Of a stretch of 7,173 nucleotides of DNA, positions 1 through 5,582 are shown in pieces. The first letter of the stretch is position 1. Each line of letters starts with the position of its first letter. The stretch spans positions 1 through 7,173 of the forward strand of contig JAEZIQ010000146.1 in NCBI GenBank assembly GCA_023436605.1, written 5' to 3'. The notes beneath the pieces are model-generated. The model made no database searches. It was not told where the DNA came from and was given only the letters and a program-made list of their open reading frames with translations. The position numbers were made by a program, and so were the translations under genes. The DNA is from Actinomycetes bacterium (lineage in GTDB: Bacteria; Actinomycetota; Thermoleophilia; Solirubrobacterales; 70-9).

Positions 1-8
1 CCGGCGCG

Positions 9-28
9 CCCCGCCTGGCTTGGCGGGG
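9..28. terminator. GC-rich hairpin, possible terminator
   Basis: CCCCGCC (9-15) and GGCGGGG (22-28) form a perfect 7-bp stem around a 6-nt loop, 14 nt beyond the stop codon of the minus-strand secreted-protein gene. Read on the minus strand, no T-run follows it. Read on the plus strand, a loosely T-rich stretch (GTTGTTGCCTT) follows. It could end the minus-strand transcript without a U-tract, or serve a plus-strand gene outside the window. Positions 1-42 hold nothing else I can recognise. Confidence 0.4.
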
Positions 29-42
29 GTTGTTGCCTTCGT

Positions 43-261
43 TCAGGAAACGTCGTCGTCCTTGCGCATCTGCGCAACGCCGACCACACATCGACTGAAC
101 GGCGTGCCCTTCACGCCTTTGACGTGCCTCTTGCTGAGTGCCTTGCATGCCTCACGTGCCGATACCGACTCGTCCCTGTCGGCCCTGGCCATCGCGTTGA
201 CGCAACGGGAGAAGGCTGTGCCCTTCACGCCCTTTACGTGCTTCTTGCTCTGACCCTGGCA
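43..261 (-). repeat. Tandem 114-bp intragenic duplication
   Basis: Two successive coding units (261-148 and 147-43) encode the CX18C repeats. Within them GTGCCCTTCACGCC (plus-strand sense) occurs at 104-117 and again at 218-231, exactly 114 bp apart (38 codons). Nucleotide identity is high only in the core, and the flanks have diverged, so this looks like an established protein-domain duplication rather than a fresh DNA repeat. Confidence 0.75.
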
Positions 262-411
262 GTACTTGCCGTAAGCCTTCGCCTTCGAGACCTTCTCGGT
301 CTTCGGTCCCTTGGCCTGGTCGGGATGATCAGGATGATTGCCAGCCGCCGCCGGAGCTGCCGGTACGAGCAGGGCTGCCGTGGCAATGGCTGTCAGTGCG
401 AACTTTTTCAC
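43..411 (-). CDS. Small secreted protein with two CX18C repeat units
   Basis: The predicted product has 122 residues. I chose the GTG start at 411 because AAGGAG (424-419) lies 7 nt upstream and the protein then opens with a classical signal peptide: VKK, a hydrophobic stretch (residues 4-22), and a likely cleavage after AAA at about 23. The mature part is basic and consists of a short linker plus two repeats (residues 51-88 and 89-122). Each has two cysteines exactly 18 residues apart (C51/C70 and C89/C108) around a shared KHVKGVKGT.FSRC core. The even cysteine number suggests a disulfide per unit outside the membrane. It lies 76 nt downstream of an ECF sigma gene on the same strand and has its own ECF-like promoter, so it may be a regulon member. 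I recall similar short secreted repeat proteins in Thermoleophilia but know no function. A longer reading frame extends upstream to 582 into the sigma gene; I rejected that start. Confidence 0.82.
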   Translation of the reverse strand: MKKFALTAIATAALLVPAAPAAAGNHPDHPDQAKGPKTEKVSKAKAYGKYCQGQSKKHVKGVKGTAFSRCVNAMARADRDESVSAREACKALSKRHVKGVKGTPFSRCVVGVAQMRKDDDVS

Positions 412-427
412 TTGGGATCTCCTTTCA

Positions 428-452
428 GACGACCGCATTTGCGGAACGTTCC
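428..452 (-). promoter_or_regulatory. Candidate ECF-sigma promoter of the secreted-protein gene
   Basis: On the minus strand GGAAC (452-448) is followed after 16 nt by CGTC (431-428), continuing as TCTGA. This is close to the general ECF pattern of a GGAAC -35 and a CGTC/TC-type -10. Two palindromes overlap the same bases: GGAACGTTCC (443-452) and CCGCATTTGCGG (433-444). A caution is that the start site implied by this -10 (about 419-423) falls on the Shine-Dalgarno sequence at 424-419, so either the true spacing differs or the transcript has a very short leader. The rest of the 412-487 gap shows nothing else. Confidence 0.45.
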
Positions 453-487
453 TCTTGAAGACGGAGCACGGGAAGCGAAGTAAGGAG

Positions 488-1942
488 CTACTTTCCGGAT
501 TTCCCAGGTGATTCGGGCCTGCCGACCGCGGGTGCCTCGGCCGACTTTCCCTGACTCGTGTTGCTGGCTCCGTTCGCCGCACCGTTGGGCACGTTGCCGC
601 CGCCCGAATTCGTCTGGCCAGGAGGTGATGCCGGCTTCTTTGATGGCGGCGGCGCCCCGGTCTGGCCCGGAACGGTGTTGGAAGCTTCGTCGGCTCTGGC
701 CTGGCCCCTGTTTGACGCCTCGGGCAAGCTGGCCGGGCCCTGGCCCTTGCCCCGGCCCGGTGTGATTCGCGCGCCTGCGCCCCCGGTTCCCGGGACGGCC
801 GGGTTGTCTGTCTTCGCCACCCTGGTGCCCTTGGTCTTCAATCCCCGATCGGATCGCCGGTTGGAGCTGTCGCTTTCGGGTCCGCCCTTGATCGGCAGCA
901 CGGGAACCCGGTCCGCGGAACCATCGCTAGAGGAAGCCTGCCCACCGGCCCCGGCCCTGCCGGCCACCGAATGAACGGAGGTCTGCTTCCCGTCCTGATG
1001 GCGCACAATCTCGGCCGTCCCGACTCCGATCCCTCCGGCCACCAGCAGCGCGACGGTGCCCTTGGCGATGACGCCGCTAGCCACACCTCCGGCCAGAACT
1101 CCCCCGGAGGCCGCGCCAACCGCCCCGCCGCCCGAAACGGCCGCGGAGCCGCCACTCTGGATGGCGTCGAGGATGCCCATCGATGCTCCCAGCGGCAGGA
1201 CCGGAAACAGCGACTGGAAGCCGGCCTGACGCTCGGAGATTGAACGCTCGAAATTCGCGCAGTCCCGACAGGACCTCATATGCGATCTCACCTTTCGACC
1301 TTTAAGGCGGCGGCGGTCTCGACTGGAGATCGACTCCCTGACTTCCGCGCAGTCGAGCCGGCGACCCAGCTCCGCCTGCTCGAGCGAGAGGCGGGCCTCG
1401 TATACGAGCTGTTTCGCTCCCGCTTCCGTGGTCCCGAGCGATGCGGCGATTTCGGCGTACCGAAGGCCCGAAAGCTCCCTCATGACCAGGGTGGAACGCT
1501 GGTTTTCGGGCAGATCGTTGAGATCATCAACCAGCTGGTTGAGGCGCTCCCGGTCAACGGCCGCCCGGTGGGGATCCCCCATTCCCGACTCATCGGGCCG
1601 GGTGTCGGGATCCAGTCCCGTCGTGGTCCTCTGGCCCTGGCGCATGTGATCGATGCATTCGTTCCGGGCGACCCGGTAAAGCCACGGCTTCATCTGGAAA
1701 TCCTCGTTGTCCGGTATCGAAGTCATTGCCTTCGTCATCACGTTCTGGAGGACGTCCTTGGCTTCTTCAGGACCGACCATCGCCGAGCAAAACCGGTAGA
1801 TCGGCTGGTGGTAGCGGCGAAACAACTCGTCACAGGCCGCAGAGTCACCTCCGCTGATCCGGCTGGCGAGATTCTGGTCACTGAGAAGGCGGCCAGTGAG
1901 CCCGACCCGATGGGTACGGACCGTTCGGGTTGTCTCGGACAT
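488..1942 (-). CDS. ECF sigma factor fused to zinc-finger anti-sigma-like and membrane domains
   Basis: The predicted product has 484 residues, more than twice the usual ECF length of about 180-200. Residues 35-105 form sigma region 2, with the WLYRVARNECIDHMR signature. Residues 134-190 form region 4, with LPENQRSTLVMRELSGLRYAEIA followed by the recognition helix. Next comes a zf-HC2/ZAS-type segment (198-230) with C198, H221, C225 and C228 (HxxxCxxC), the zinc motif of anti-sigma factors. A Gly/Ala stretch leads into a probable membrane helix (about 291-313). The last 170 residues are rich in Pro, Gly, Ser and Asn, look disordered, and are probably outside the cell. This suggests a self-contained membrane-held sigma factor released by a signal. 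Fused sigma-ZAS ECF groups are known in actinobacteria. ATG at 1942 is the start; no convincing Shine-Dalgarno sequence is near it. The gene is divergent from the 2021 gene and lies upstream of the secreted Cys-repeat gene. Confidence 0.9.
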   Translation of the reverse strand: MSETTRTVRTHRVGLTGRLLSDQNLASRISGGDSAACDELFRRYHQPIYRFCSAMVGPEEAKDVLQNVMTKAMTSIPDNEDFQMKPWLYRVARNECIDHMRQGQRTTTGLDPDTRPDESGMGDPHRAAVDRERLNQLVDDLNDLPENQRSTLVMRELSGLRYAEIAASLGTTEAGAKQLVYEARLSLEQAELGRRLDCAEVRESISSRDRRRLKGRKVRSHMRSCRDCANFERSISERQAGFQSLFPVLPLGASMGILDAIQSGGSAAVSGGGAVGAASGGVLAGGVASGVIAKGTVALLVAGGIGVGTAEIVRHQDGKQTSVHSVAGRAGAGGQASSSDGSADRVPVLPIKGGPESDSSNRRSDRGLKTKGTRVAKTDNPAVPGTGGAGARITPGRGKGQGPASLPEASNRGQARADEASNTVPGQTGAPPPSKKPASPPGQTNSGGGNVPNGAANGASNTSQGKSAEAPAVGRPESPGKSGK

Positions 1943-1952
1943 CTCTATTCAG

Positions 1953-1977
1953 AACCCTTTCGACACACAAACGTTCC
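1953..1977 (-). promoter_or_regulatory. Candidate autoregulatory ECF promoter of the sigma gene
   Basis: On the minus strand GGAAC (1977-1973) is followed after 16 nt by GGTT (1956-1953), resembling the GGAAC-N16-cGTT pattern of mycobacterial SigE/SigH promoters. It shares the GGAACGTT octamer with the motif before the secreted-protein gene. The implied transcription start lies only about 4-6 nt before the ATG at 1942, so the message would be nearly leaderless, which fits the lack of a good Shine-Dalgarno sequence. Confidence 0.42.
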
Positions 1978-2005
1978 GTTGAGGAGAAAGTAAGGCCCTT
2001 TCGAA

Positions 2006-2011
2006 TAATCT
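2006..2011 (+). promoter_or_regulatory. Candidate -10 element for a near-leaderless transcript
   Basis: TAATCT matches the actinobacterial TANNNT -10 pattern. Its last T is 10 nt before the ATG at 2021, so transcription starting 7 nt downstream would leave a leader of about 3 nt. No Shine-Dalgarno sequence lies at useful spacing; GGAG near 1983 is more than 30 nt away. No matching -35 is visible at normal spacing. Confidence 0.35.
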
Positions 2012-2020
2012 GCCACTCCT

Positions 2021-2818
2021 ATGCCCGCAACGCCCCCCGAGGGTCAAGAAAGCAGCGATGGCCGGATCCCGCGGCTCGCGATCGCCGTAGTCCTCGTCGG
2101 TCTGCTCGCGTCCCTGGCCGTCTACGGCCTTTCCTTCGTACCCGGCAGCAGCTCGGTCAAGGTCGACTGGGACACCATCGAGGAGATCGCCTCGCCCCCG
2201 GCCAGGGATGCAGGCGAGGGTTCCTTCTCCGTTTCCCGGACCAGCCTCTCCGCCCTGGCTCCGAACGAAGACGGCATGCTGCTCTATCGGGTCGCCGGGG
2301 TAGTCAGGGTTGACTCCGGCGGTCGCAAGCCGACCGAGATCAGATGCGACGTCATCTCCAGGGCGGACGGCGATACCCGCATGGCCCGTTCGACCAGGCT
2401 TCGTGCGGCCTGGCCCAAGCCGAGCGACGACCTGCAGGCCCAGGATGTCCCGGAAACCAGCTTTGCCAAGTTCCAGACCGGAGACAGCAACAAGATCGAC
2501 CTTCCGATCCGGGACGTGGTCAGGCAGTACGTCAACATCGCCTTGCCGGTGACTGTTGACTGGGACGGCTACATCGAGGACGATCAGAACTGGATCTGGA
2601 ACCTGCCCGAAGGCACGGGCGCGGGTTCGGCCACCCTGCCGTGGCTGGTGATCTTCGAGGCCGAAGACCGGCCCAAGGGATCGATCGAATGCGCAGCCAC
2701 GATTGGCGCAAAGAAGTCAGAGATCTCGATCCCCTTCCGCCAGGAGGAATGGCCGATCGCCGACGACGAGCCGAACCCCGGTGACGTCGACACCGGCGAG
2801 GCTTCCAACGTCGAGTAG
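2021..2818 (+). CDS. Single-pass membrane protein, function unknown
   Basis: The predicted product has 265 residues and I do not recognise the family. A short polar N-terminus ending in R15/R18 precedes one strong hydrophobic helix (about 19-40), followed by roughly 225 residues of soluble, acidic domain. By the positive-inside rule that domain is extracytoplasmic. It contains two cysteines (C109 and C224), possibly a disulfide, and an aromatic patch around 181-193 (WDGYIEDDQNWIW). The C-terminal 20 residues are very acidic. The beta-strand-like alternation (LLYRVAGVVRVD, LPWLVIFEAE) suggests a beta-sandwich or other binding domain, but that is a guess. It is divergent from the membrane-anchored ECF sigma gene across a 78-nt gap, so co-regulation or a sensing role is possible but unproven. 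Its stop lies 4 nt from the stop of the convergent SRAP gene. The next ATG downstream would lose the membrane helix, which supports this start. Confidence 0.75.
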   Translation: MPATPPEGQESSDGRIPRLAIAVVLVGLLASLAVYGLSFVPGSSSVKVDWDTIEEIASPPARDAGEGSFSVSRTSLSALAPNEDGMLLYRVAGVVRVDSGGRKPTEIRCDVISRADGDTRMARSTRLRAAWPKPSDDLQAQDVPETSFAKFQTGDSNKIDLPIRDVVRQYVNIALPVTVDWDGYIEDDQNWIWNLPEGTGAGSATLPWLVIFEAEDRPKGSIECAATIGAKKSEISIPFRQEEWPIADDEPNPGDVDTGEASNVE

Positions 2819-2822
2819 CGCC

Positions 2823-3536
2823 CTAGGCGGAGTTTGCCTTCGCCGGGGATTCGAGAAAGTCAGGGCCTTCCTTCTCGCCACCGACCTTGTTGAGGATCGG
2901 GTTGGCCGGCTTCGCGGACATCCGGTTCGGGTCGAGTGGCACACAGAGCGAGACGGCTTCTTCGGGCGACAGATCTCCCGTCAGCCAGGCCTGCTCGACT
3001 TCCTCGTTGGGCAGGATGACCGGCATCCGGTCGTGAACCTGGCTGACCACATCGTTCGCGTCAGTGGTGATGATGGTGCAGGAGGTGAGCGGTTCGCCTT
3101 CCCACTCCCGGGAAACGGTCAGCCCGGCGAAGGCGAACGGCTCGCCGCCATCGACCGTGAAGCGCACCGGCTGGCGTGGTTCCTTCGGCTTCTCGGCCTT
3201 GAGCCATTCATAGAAACCGTCGGCGAGGATGAGACAGCGGTTCTTGCTCTTCTTGACCAGCGGTCCGTATGCCTTGCTCTGGAGCAGGCGGTCGTTTCGG
3301 GCGTTGATCATCTTGTAACCGGCCTTCAGGTCCTTGGCCCAGAACGGAACCAGCCCCCAGCGTGAGGCCACAGCCTCGCGCTCGCCGGTCTCGGCGTCCG
3401 TGTTGACGGTCAGAACTTCCTGGGTCGGCGCGACGTTGTATCGCCCCAGCCCAGGAGATTCGTCGTCAAGCGAAACCTGAAAGCGGCTGCCAAGCCGCCG
3501 CTGATCTGAAGTTGTGAGTGTGTAACGGCCGCACAT
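2823..3536 (-). CDS. SRAP-domain abasic-site crosslinking protein (YedK/HMCES family)
   Basis: The predicted product has 237 residues, normal for the family. SRAP proteins bind abasic sites in single-stranded DNA and crosslink to them through the N-terminal cysteine, shielding the lesion during replication. I chose ATG at 3536, not the in-frame ATG at 3545, because it gives MCGRY with Cys at position 2, which must become the N-terminus after Met removal. Other conserved features are YNVAPTQ (33-39), RWGLVPFWA, the Asn of INAR (N78), Glu of DGFYEW (E110), and His of VHDRMPVIL (H168). These correspond to the YedK active-site residues Cys2, Asn75, Glu105 and His160. The usual NARsET box reads NARND here, a modest variation. 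The gene starts 22 nt after the dehydratase gene on the same strand, so it may be read through from the sugar genes. I see no separate SOS box or promoter. Confidence 0.93.
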   Translation of the reverse strand: MCGRYTLTTSDQRRLGSRFQVSLDDESPGLGRYNVAPTQEVLTVNTDAETGEREAVASRWGLVPFWAKDLKAGYKMINARNDRLLQSKAYGPLVKKSKNRCLILADGFYEWLKAEKPKEPRQPVRFTVDGGEPFAFAGLTVSREWEGEPLTSCTIITTDANDVVSQVHDRMPVILPNEEVEQAWLTGDLSPEEAVSLCVPLDPNRMSAKPANPILNKVGGEKEGPDFLESPAKANSA

Positions 3537-3558
3537 GGACCCCAACCTAACAGGGCGT

Positions 3559-4536
3559 CTACGCGTGCTCGCGGTACCAGGCGACCGCTTCCGAGATTCC
3601 TTCGGCCAGGTTCACCTTGGGCTGCCACCCGGTCAGATCGGTGAGGCGGGTGGCGTCGACGTACTGGCGGTCGATCTCTCCTTCGGGGACACCGTCGCCC
3701 AGGTACTCGGGATTGACAGGATCTCCCCCGGTCCTTGCGACCTCGGCAGCGATCAGGTCGACGACCTCGCGAACCGAATGTGGCTCACCGGTTCCGGCGT
3801 TGAGGGCGACTCCCCTGCCTGGTCCCTCCTTCACCGCGCTCTCGATCGCCAGATAGGCCGCCGCCGCGTCGCTCACGTGGAGATAATCCCGCTGCGGCGA
3901 ACCGTCCGATCGGATCTGCGGAGCCCGACCTTCGAGGCAGGCATTCACGGCCTCCGGGACCAGGCGGGAACCATTCAGGTCACCGCCACCGTAGACGTTG
4001 GCGAGGCGGGTCACGCCGACCGGCAAACCGAAGGCCGGCCAGTAGCTGCGGCTGATCACGTCGGCCGCAGCCTTGCTCGCCTCGTATGGCGCTGCCGGTT
4101 GAAGGTCGTCCGATTCCCGGTAGGGCAGCGAGTCGCTGGGACCGTAGGCTTTATCCGACGAGGCGACCACGACCGCCCCGACCTCGGCTTCCCGGGCCGC
4201 TTCGAGGATCACCCAGGTTCCCTCGGCGTTCGCCCGGAAGGTTGCGACAGGATTCTCGGCGGCCGGTCCGACCAGGGTCTGAGCGGCGAGATGGAAAACC
4301 GAGACCGGGGCTCCGGAACTGCTGCCGGCCTCGCGAATTGCCCGGTGGACAGCGGTCGGATCGGCGATGTCACCCTCGACCAGCCGCACCTCGTTGGTCA
4401 GACCGTGAAGCTCCAGGGCACGGCCGGGGGCTCCGCGCAGATCCAGCACCGTGACCTCGTCGCCGCGATCGAGCAGCGCCCGGACCAGATGTCCGCCGAT
4501 GAACCCCTGGCCACCCGTTACCAGCGAGGAAGTCAA
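3559..4536 (-). CDS. NDP-sugar 4,6-dehydratase/epimerase of the extended SDR family, RfbG-like
   Basis: The predicted product has 325 residues. It has an N-terminal Rossmann nucleotide site (TGGQGFIG, residues 7-14, GxxGxxG), FHLAAQ (81-86), the active-site SDK (127-129) and Y151xxxK155. The SDK triplet, FHLAAQTLV, and NVYGGGDLNGSRLVPEAV resemble CDP-glucose 4,6-dehydratase. The later PQRDYLHVSD segment is more like general NDP-sugar epimerases than the RPWQHVLE of typical RfbG, so the exact reaction is uncertain. The start is TTG at 4536, whose bases form TTGA with the TGA stop of the cytidylyltransferase gene (4-nt overlap). AAGG lies about 7 nt upstream, and the Gly motif sits at the normal distance from this start. 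The coupling to a CDP-sugar-forming enzyme supports a CDP-linked hexose pathway, probably for a cell-surface polysaccharide or glycolipid. The enzyme should be cytoplasmic and NAD-dependent. Confidence 0.85.
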   Translation of the reverse strand: MTSSLVTGGQGFIGGHLVRALLDRGDEVTVLDLRGAPGRALELHGLTNEVRLVEGDIADPTAVHRAIREAGSSSGAPVSVFHLAAQTLVGPAAENPVATFRANAEGTWVILEAAREAEVGAVVVASSDKAYGPSDSLPYRESDDLQPAAPYEASKAAADVISRSYWPAFGLPVGVTRLANVYGGGDLNGSRLVPEAVNACLEGRAPQIRSDGSPQRDYLHVSDAAAAYLAIESAVKEGPGRGVALNAGTGEPHSVREVVDLIAAEVARTGGDPVNPEYLGDGVPEGEIDRQYVDATRLTDLTGWQPKVNLAEGISEAVAWYREHA

Positions 4537-5258
4537 GCGACGGCCTTCGCCGTGAGCCAGGGTGCGTTCCCGTCGGCCCAGAGGTCGTTCAGGGTGAGTA
4601 GATCCTTGTAGGTGTCGCAGCAGTCCCAGAACCCCTCATGTCGGTAGGCGCCGAGCTGACCGTCGGCAGTCAGGCCTTCGAGCGACACCCGCTCCAGTAT
4701 CGAGTCGGCGTCGAGCCAGTCGAAGACGGCCGGTTCGAAACAGAAGAATCCGCCGTTAATCCAATGCTCTGACCGGGGCTTTTCGACGAATCCGGTTACT
4801 TCACCGTCCGGGTCGATCTGGGCCACGCCCCACTGCAGGTCGGGCCGGACCGCGGTCATCGTCCCCACCCTTCCGCTTGCCCGGTGAAACTCGAGCAGGG
4901 CACCGAGGTCGATATCGGCGACCCCGTCTGCATAGGTGGCGCAGAAGGTCCCGTCGATCAGGTCACGGGCGGCCGCGATGCGACCGCCGGTCGGTGTGTC
5001 GAGACCGGTGTCGAGGCACTCGACCTCCACCCCGTCCGGCCACTGTTCCCCGGCCGCGAACTCTTCGACGCGTCCCCCGAGGTATCCGGTCAGCGGAAAA
5101 AAGCGGGTGAAACCCTGGCGGGCGTAGATCTGGATCACGTGCCAGATCAGCGGCTTCCCACCGACCTCGACCAGAGGTTTGGGCAGGGTTTCGGTGCGCT
5201 CGCGCAGGCGGGTTCCGCGGCCGCCACTGAGAATCAGGACCGGAGGTAGTTCAGCCAT
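4533..5258 (-). CDS. rfbF: Glucose-1-phosphate cytidylyltransferase-like nucleotidyltransferase
   Basis: The predicted product has 241 residues, slightly shorter than the usual 255-260. The expected reaction is CTP + glucose 1-phosphate to CDP-glucose + PPi. The N-terminal NTP site SGGRGTRL (11-18) is followed by PKPLVEVGGKPLIWH (26-40). LDTGLDTPTGGRI (82-94) and YADGVADID (109-117, metal Asp D111) are typical of RfbF and distinguish it from RmlA. EKP (159-161), WINGGFF (166-172) and HEGFWDCCDT (207-216, second metal Asp D215) complete the sugar and metal site. I prefer ATG at 5258 over the adjoining TTG at 5261, because only a weak CAGG stands just upstream. A TAGGCT element at 5272-5267 would give a nearly leaderless ATG. 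The gene overlaps the dehydratase by 4 nt, so the two steps are coupled. Substrate specificity by sequence alone is probable, not certain. Confidence 0.88.
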   Translation of the reverse strand: MAELPPVLILSGGRGTRLRERTETLPKPLVEVGGKPLIWHVIQIYARQGFTRFFPLTGYLGGRVEEFAAGEQWPDGVEVECLDTGLDTPTGGRIAAARDLIDGTFCATYADGVADIDLGALLEFHRASGRVGTMTAVRPDLQWGVAQIDPDGEVTGFVEKPRSEHWINGGFFCFEPAVFDWLDADSILERVSLEGLTADGQLGAYRHEGFWDCCDTYKDLLTLNDLWADGNAPWLTAKAVA

Positions 5259-5266
5259 CAACCTGA

Positions 5267-5272
5267 AGCCTA
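5267..5272 (-). promoter_or_regulatory. Candidate -10 element before the sugar-nucleotide genes
   Basis: TAGGCT on the minus strand fits TANNNT, and its final T is 9 nt before the ATG at 5258, giving a leader of about 2 nt. It lies in the 51-nt gap after the sulfur-carrier gene. I see no -35 and no T-tailed hairpin in the gap, so read-through from the riboswitch-controlled pair is also possible. Confidence 0.28.
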
Positions 5273-5309
5273 TGGCCGGCGGCGCCGCGAGGCGACCGAC
5301 CGGTCCCGC

Positions 5310-5582
5310 TCAGCCGCCGGCGACGGCCGGAAGGATCGTCACTTCGGCGCCGTCGGAAACGGTGGTGCCGAGCCCGTCGCCGAAGCGAATGTCCTCACCT
5401 CCGACGTAGACGTTGACGAAGCGGCGGAGTTCGCCCTCCTCGGTGATCCGCTCGCGCAGGTCGCCGTGCTCGGCGAAAACCGCTTCGAGGACTTCACCGA
5501 CCGTGCTGCCTTCGGCCGTCAGGTCGGCCTGGCCACCGGTGGTTGCGCGAAGCTGGGTCGGAATCTTGACTGTGACTGCCAT
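5310..5582 (-). CDS. cysO: CysO-like ubiquitin-fold sulfur carrier protein (MoaD/ThiS family)
   Basis: The predicted product has 90 residues, a typical beta-grasp size, ending in the Gly-Gly that is adenylated and turned into a thiocarboxylate in this family. It resembles Mycobacterium tuberculosis CysO as I remember it: TVKIPTQLR with TGGQ near the start, RRFVNVYVGGEDIRF in the middle and VTILPAVAGG at the end. In M. tuberculosis, CysO thiocarboxylate gives sulfur to CysM on O-phosphoserine and Mec then releases cysteine. Neither cysM nor mec is in this window; the partner gene is instead a threonine-synthase-like PLP enzyme. The start ATG shares one base with the TGA stop of that gene (TGATG), and AGGAGG inside the end of the upstream gene is 10 nt before the ATG, so translation is probably coupled. 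Both genes follow one SAM-I riboswitch. A general MoaD or HcyS-like homocysteine role is the alternative. Confidence 0.87.
   Translation of the reverse strand: MAVTVKIPTQLRATTGGQADLTAEGSTVGEVLEAVFAEHGDLRERITEEGELRRFVNVYVGGEDIRFGDGLGTTVSDGAEVTILPAVAGG

Noticed and set aside
412..582. N-terminal extension of the secreted protein up to 582
   Set aside because: It would overlap the end of the sigma gene, bury the signal peptide and ignore the AAGGAG placed before GTG 411.
488..1000. A repeat array or CRISPR in the repetitive-looking DNA of the sigma tail
   Set aside because: The low complexity follows Pro/Gly/Ser codon composition. There are no regular identical repeats or spacers.
1280..1993. 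A 237-residue plus-strand open frame
   Set aside because: It is antisense to the conserved sigma regions; the minus-strand frame carries the real signatures.
2819..2829. Small CGCC-CTA-GGCG hairpin as a bidirectional terminator
   Set aside because: It has only four base pairs and no T-run on either side.
3537..3545. Upstream ATG at 3545 for the SRAP gene
   Set aside because: It would put three residues before MC and so block the catalytic N-terminal cysteine.
3535..4611. A 358-residue plus-strand open frame
   Set aside because: It lies antisense to the dehydratase gene, which has clear motifs. Its translation shows no recognisable domain and is typical of a GC-rich shadow frame.
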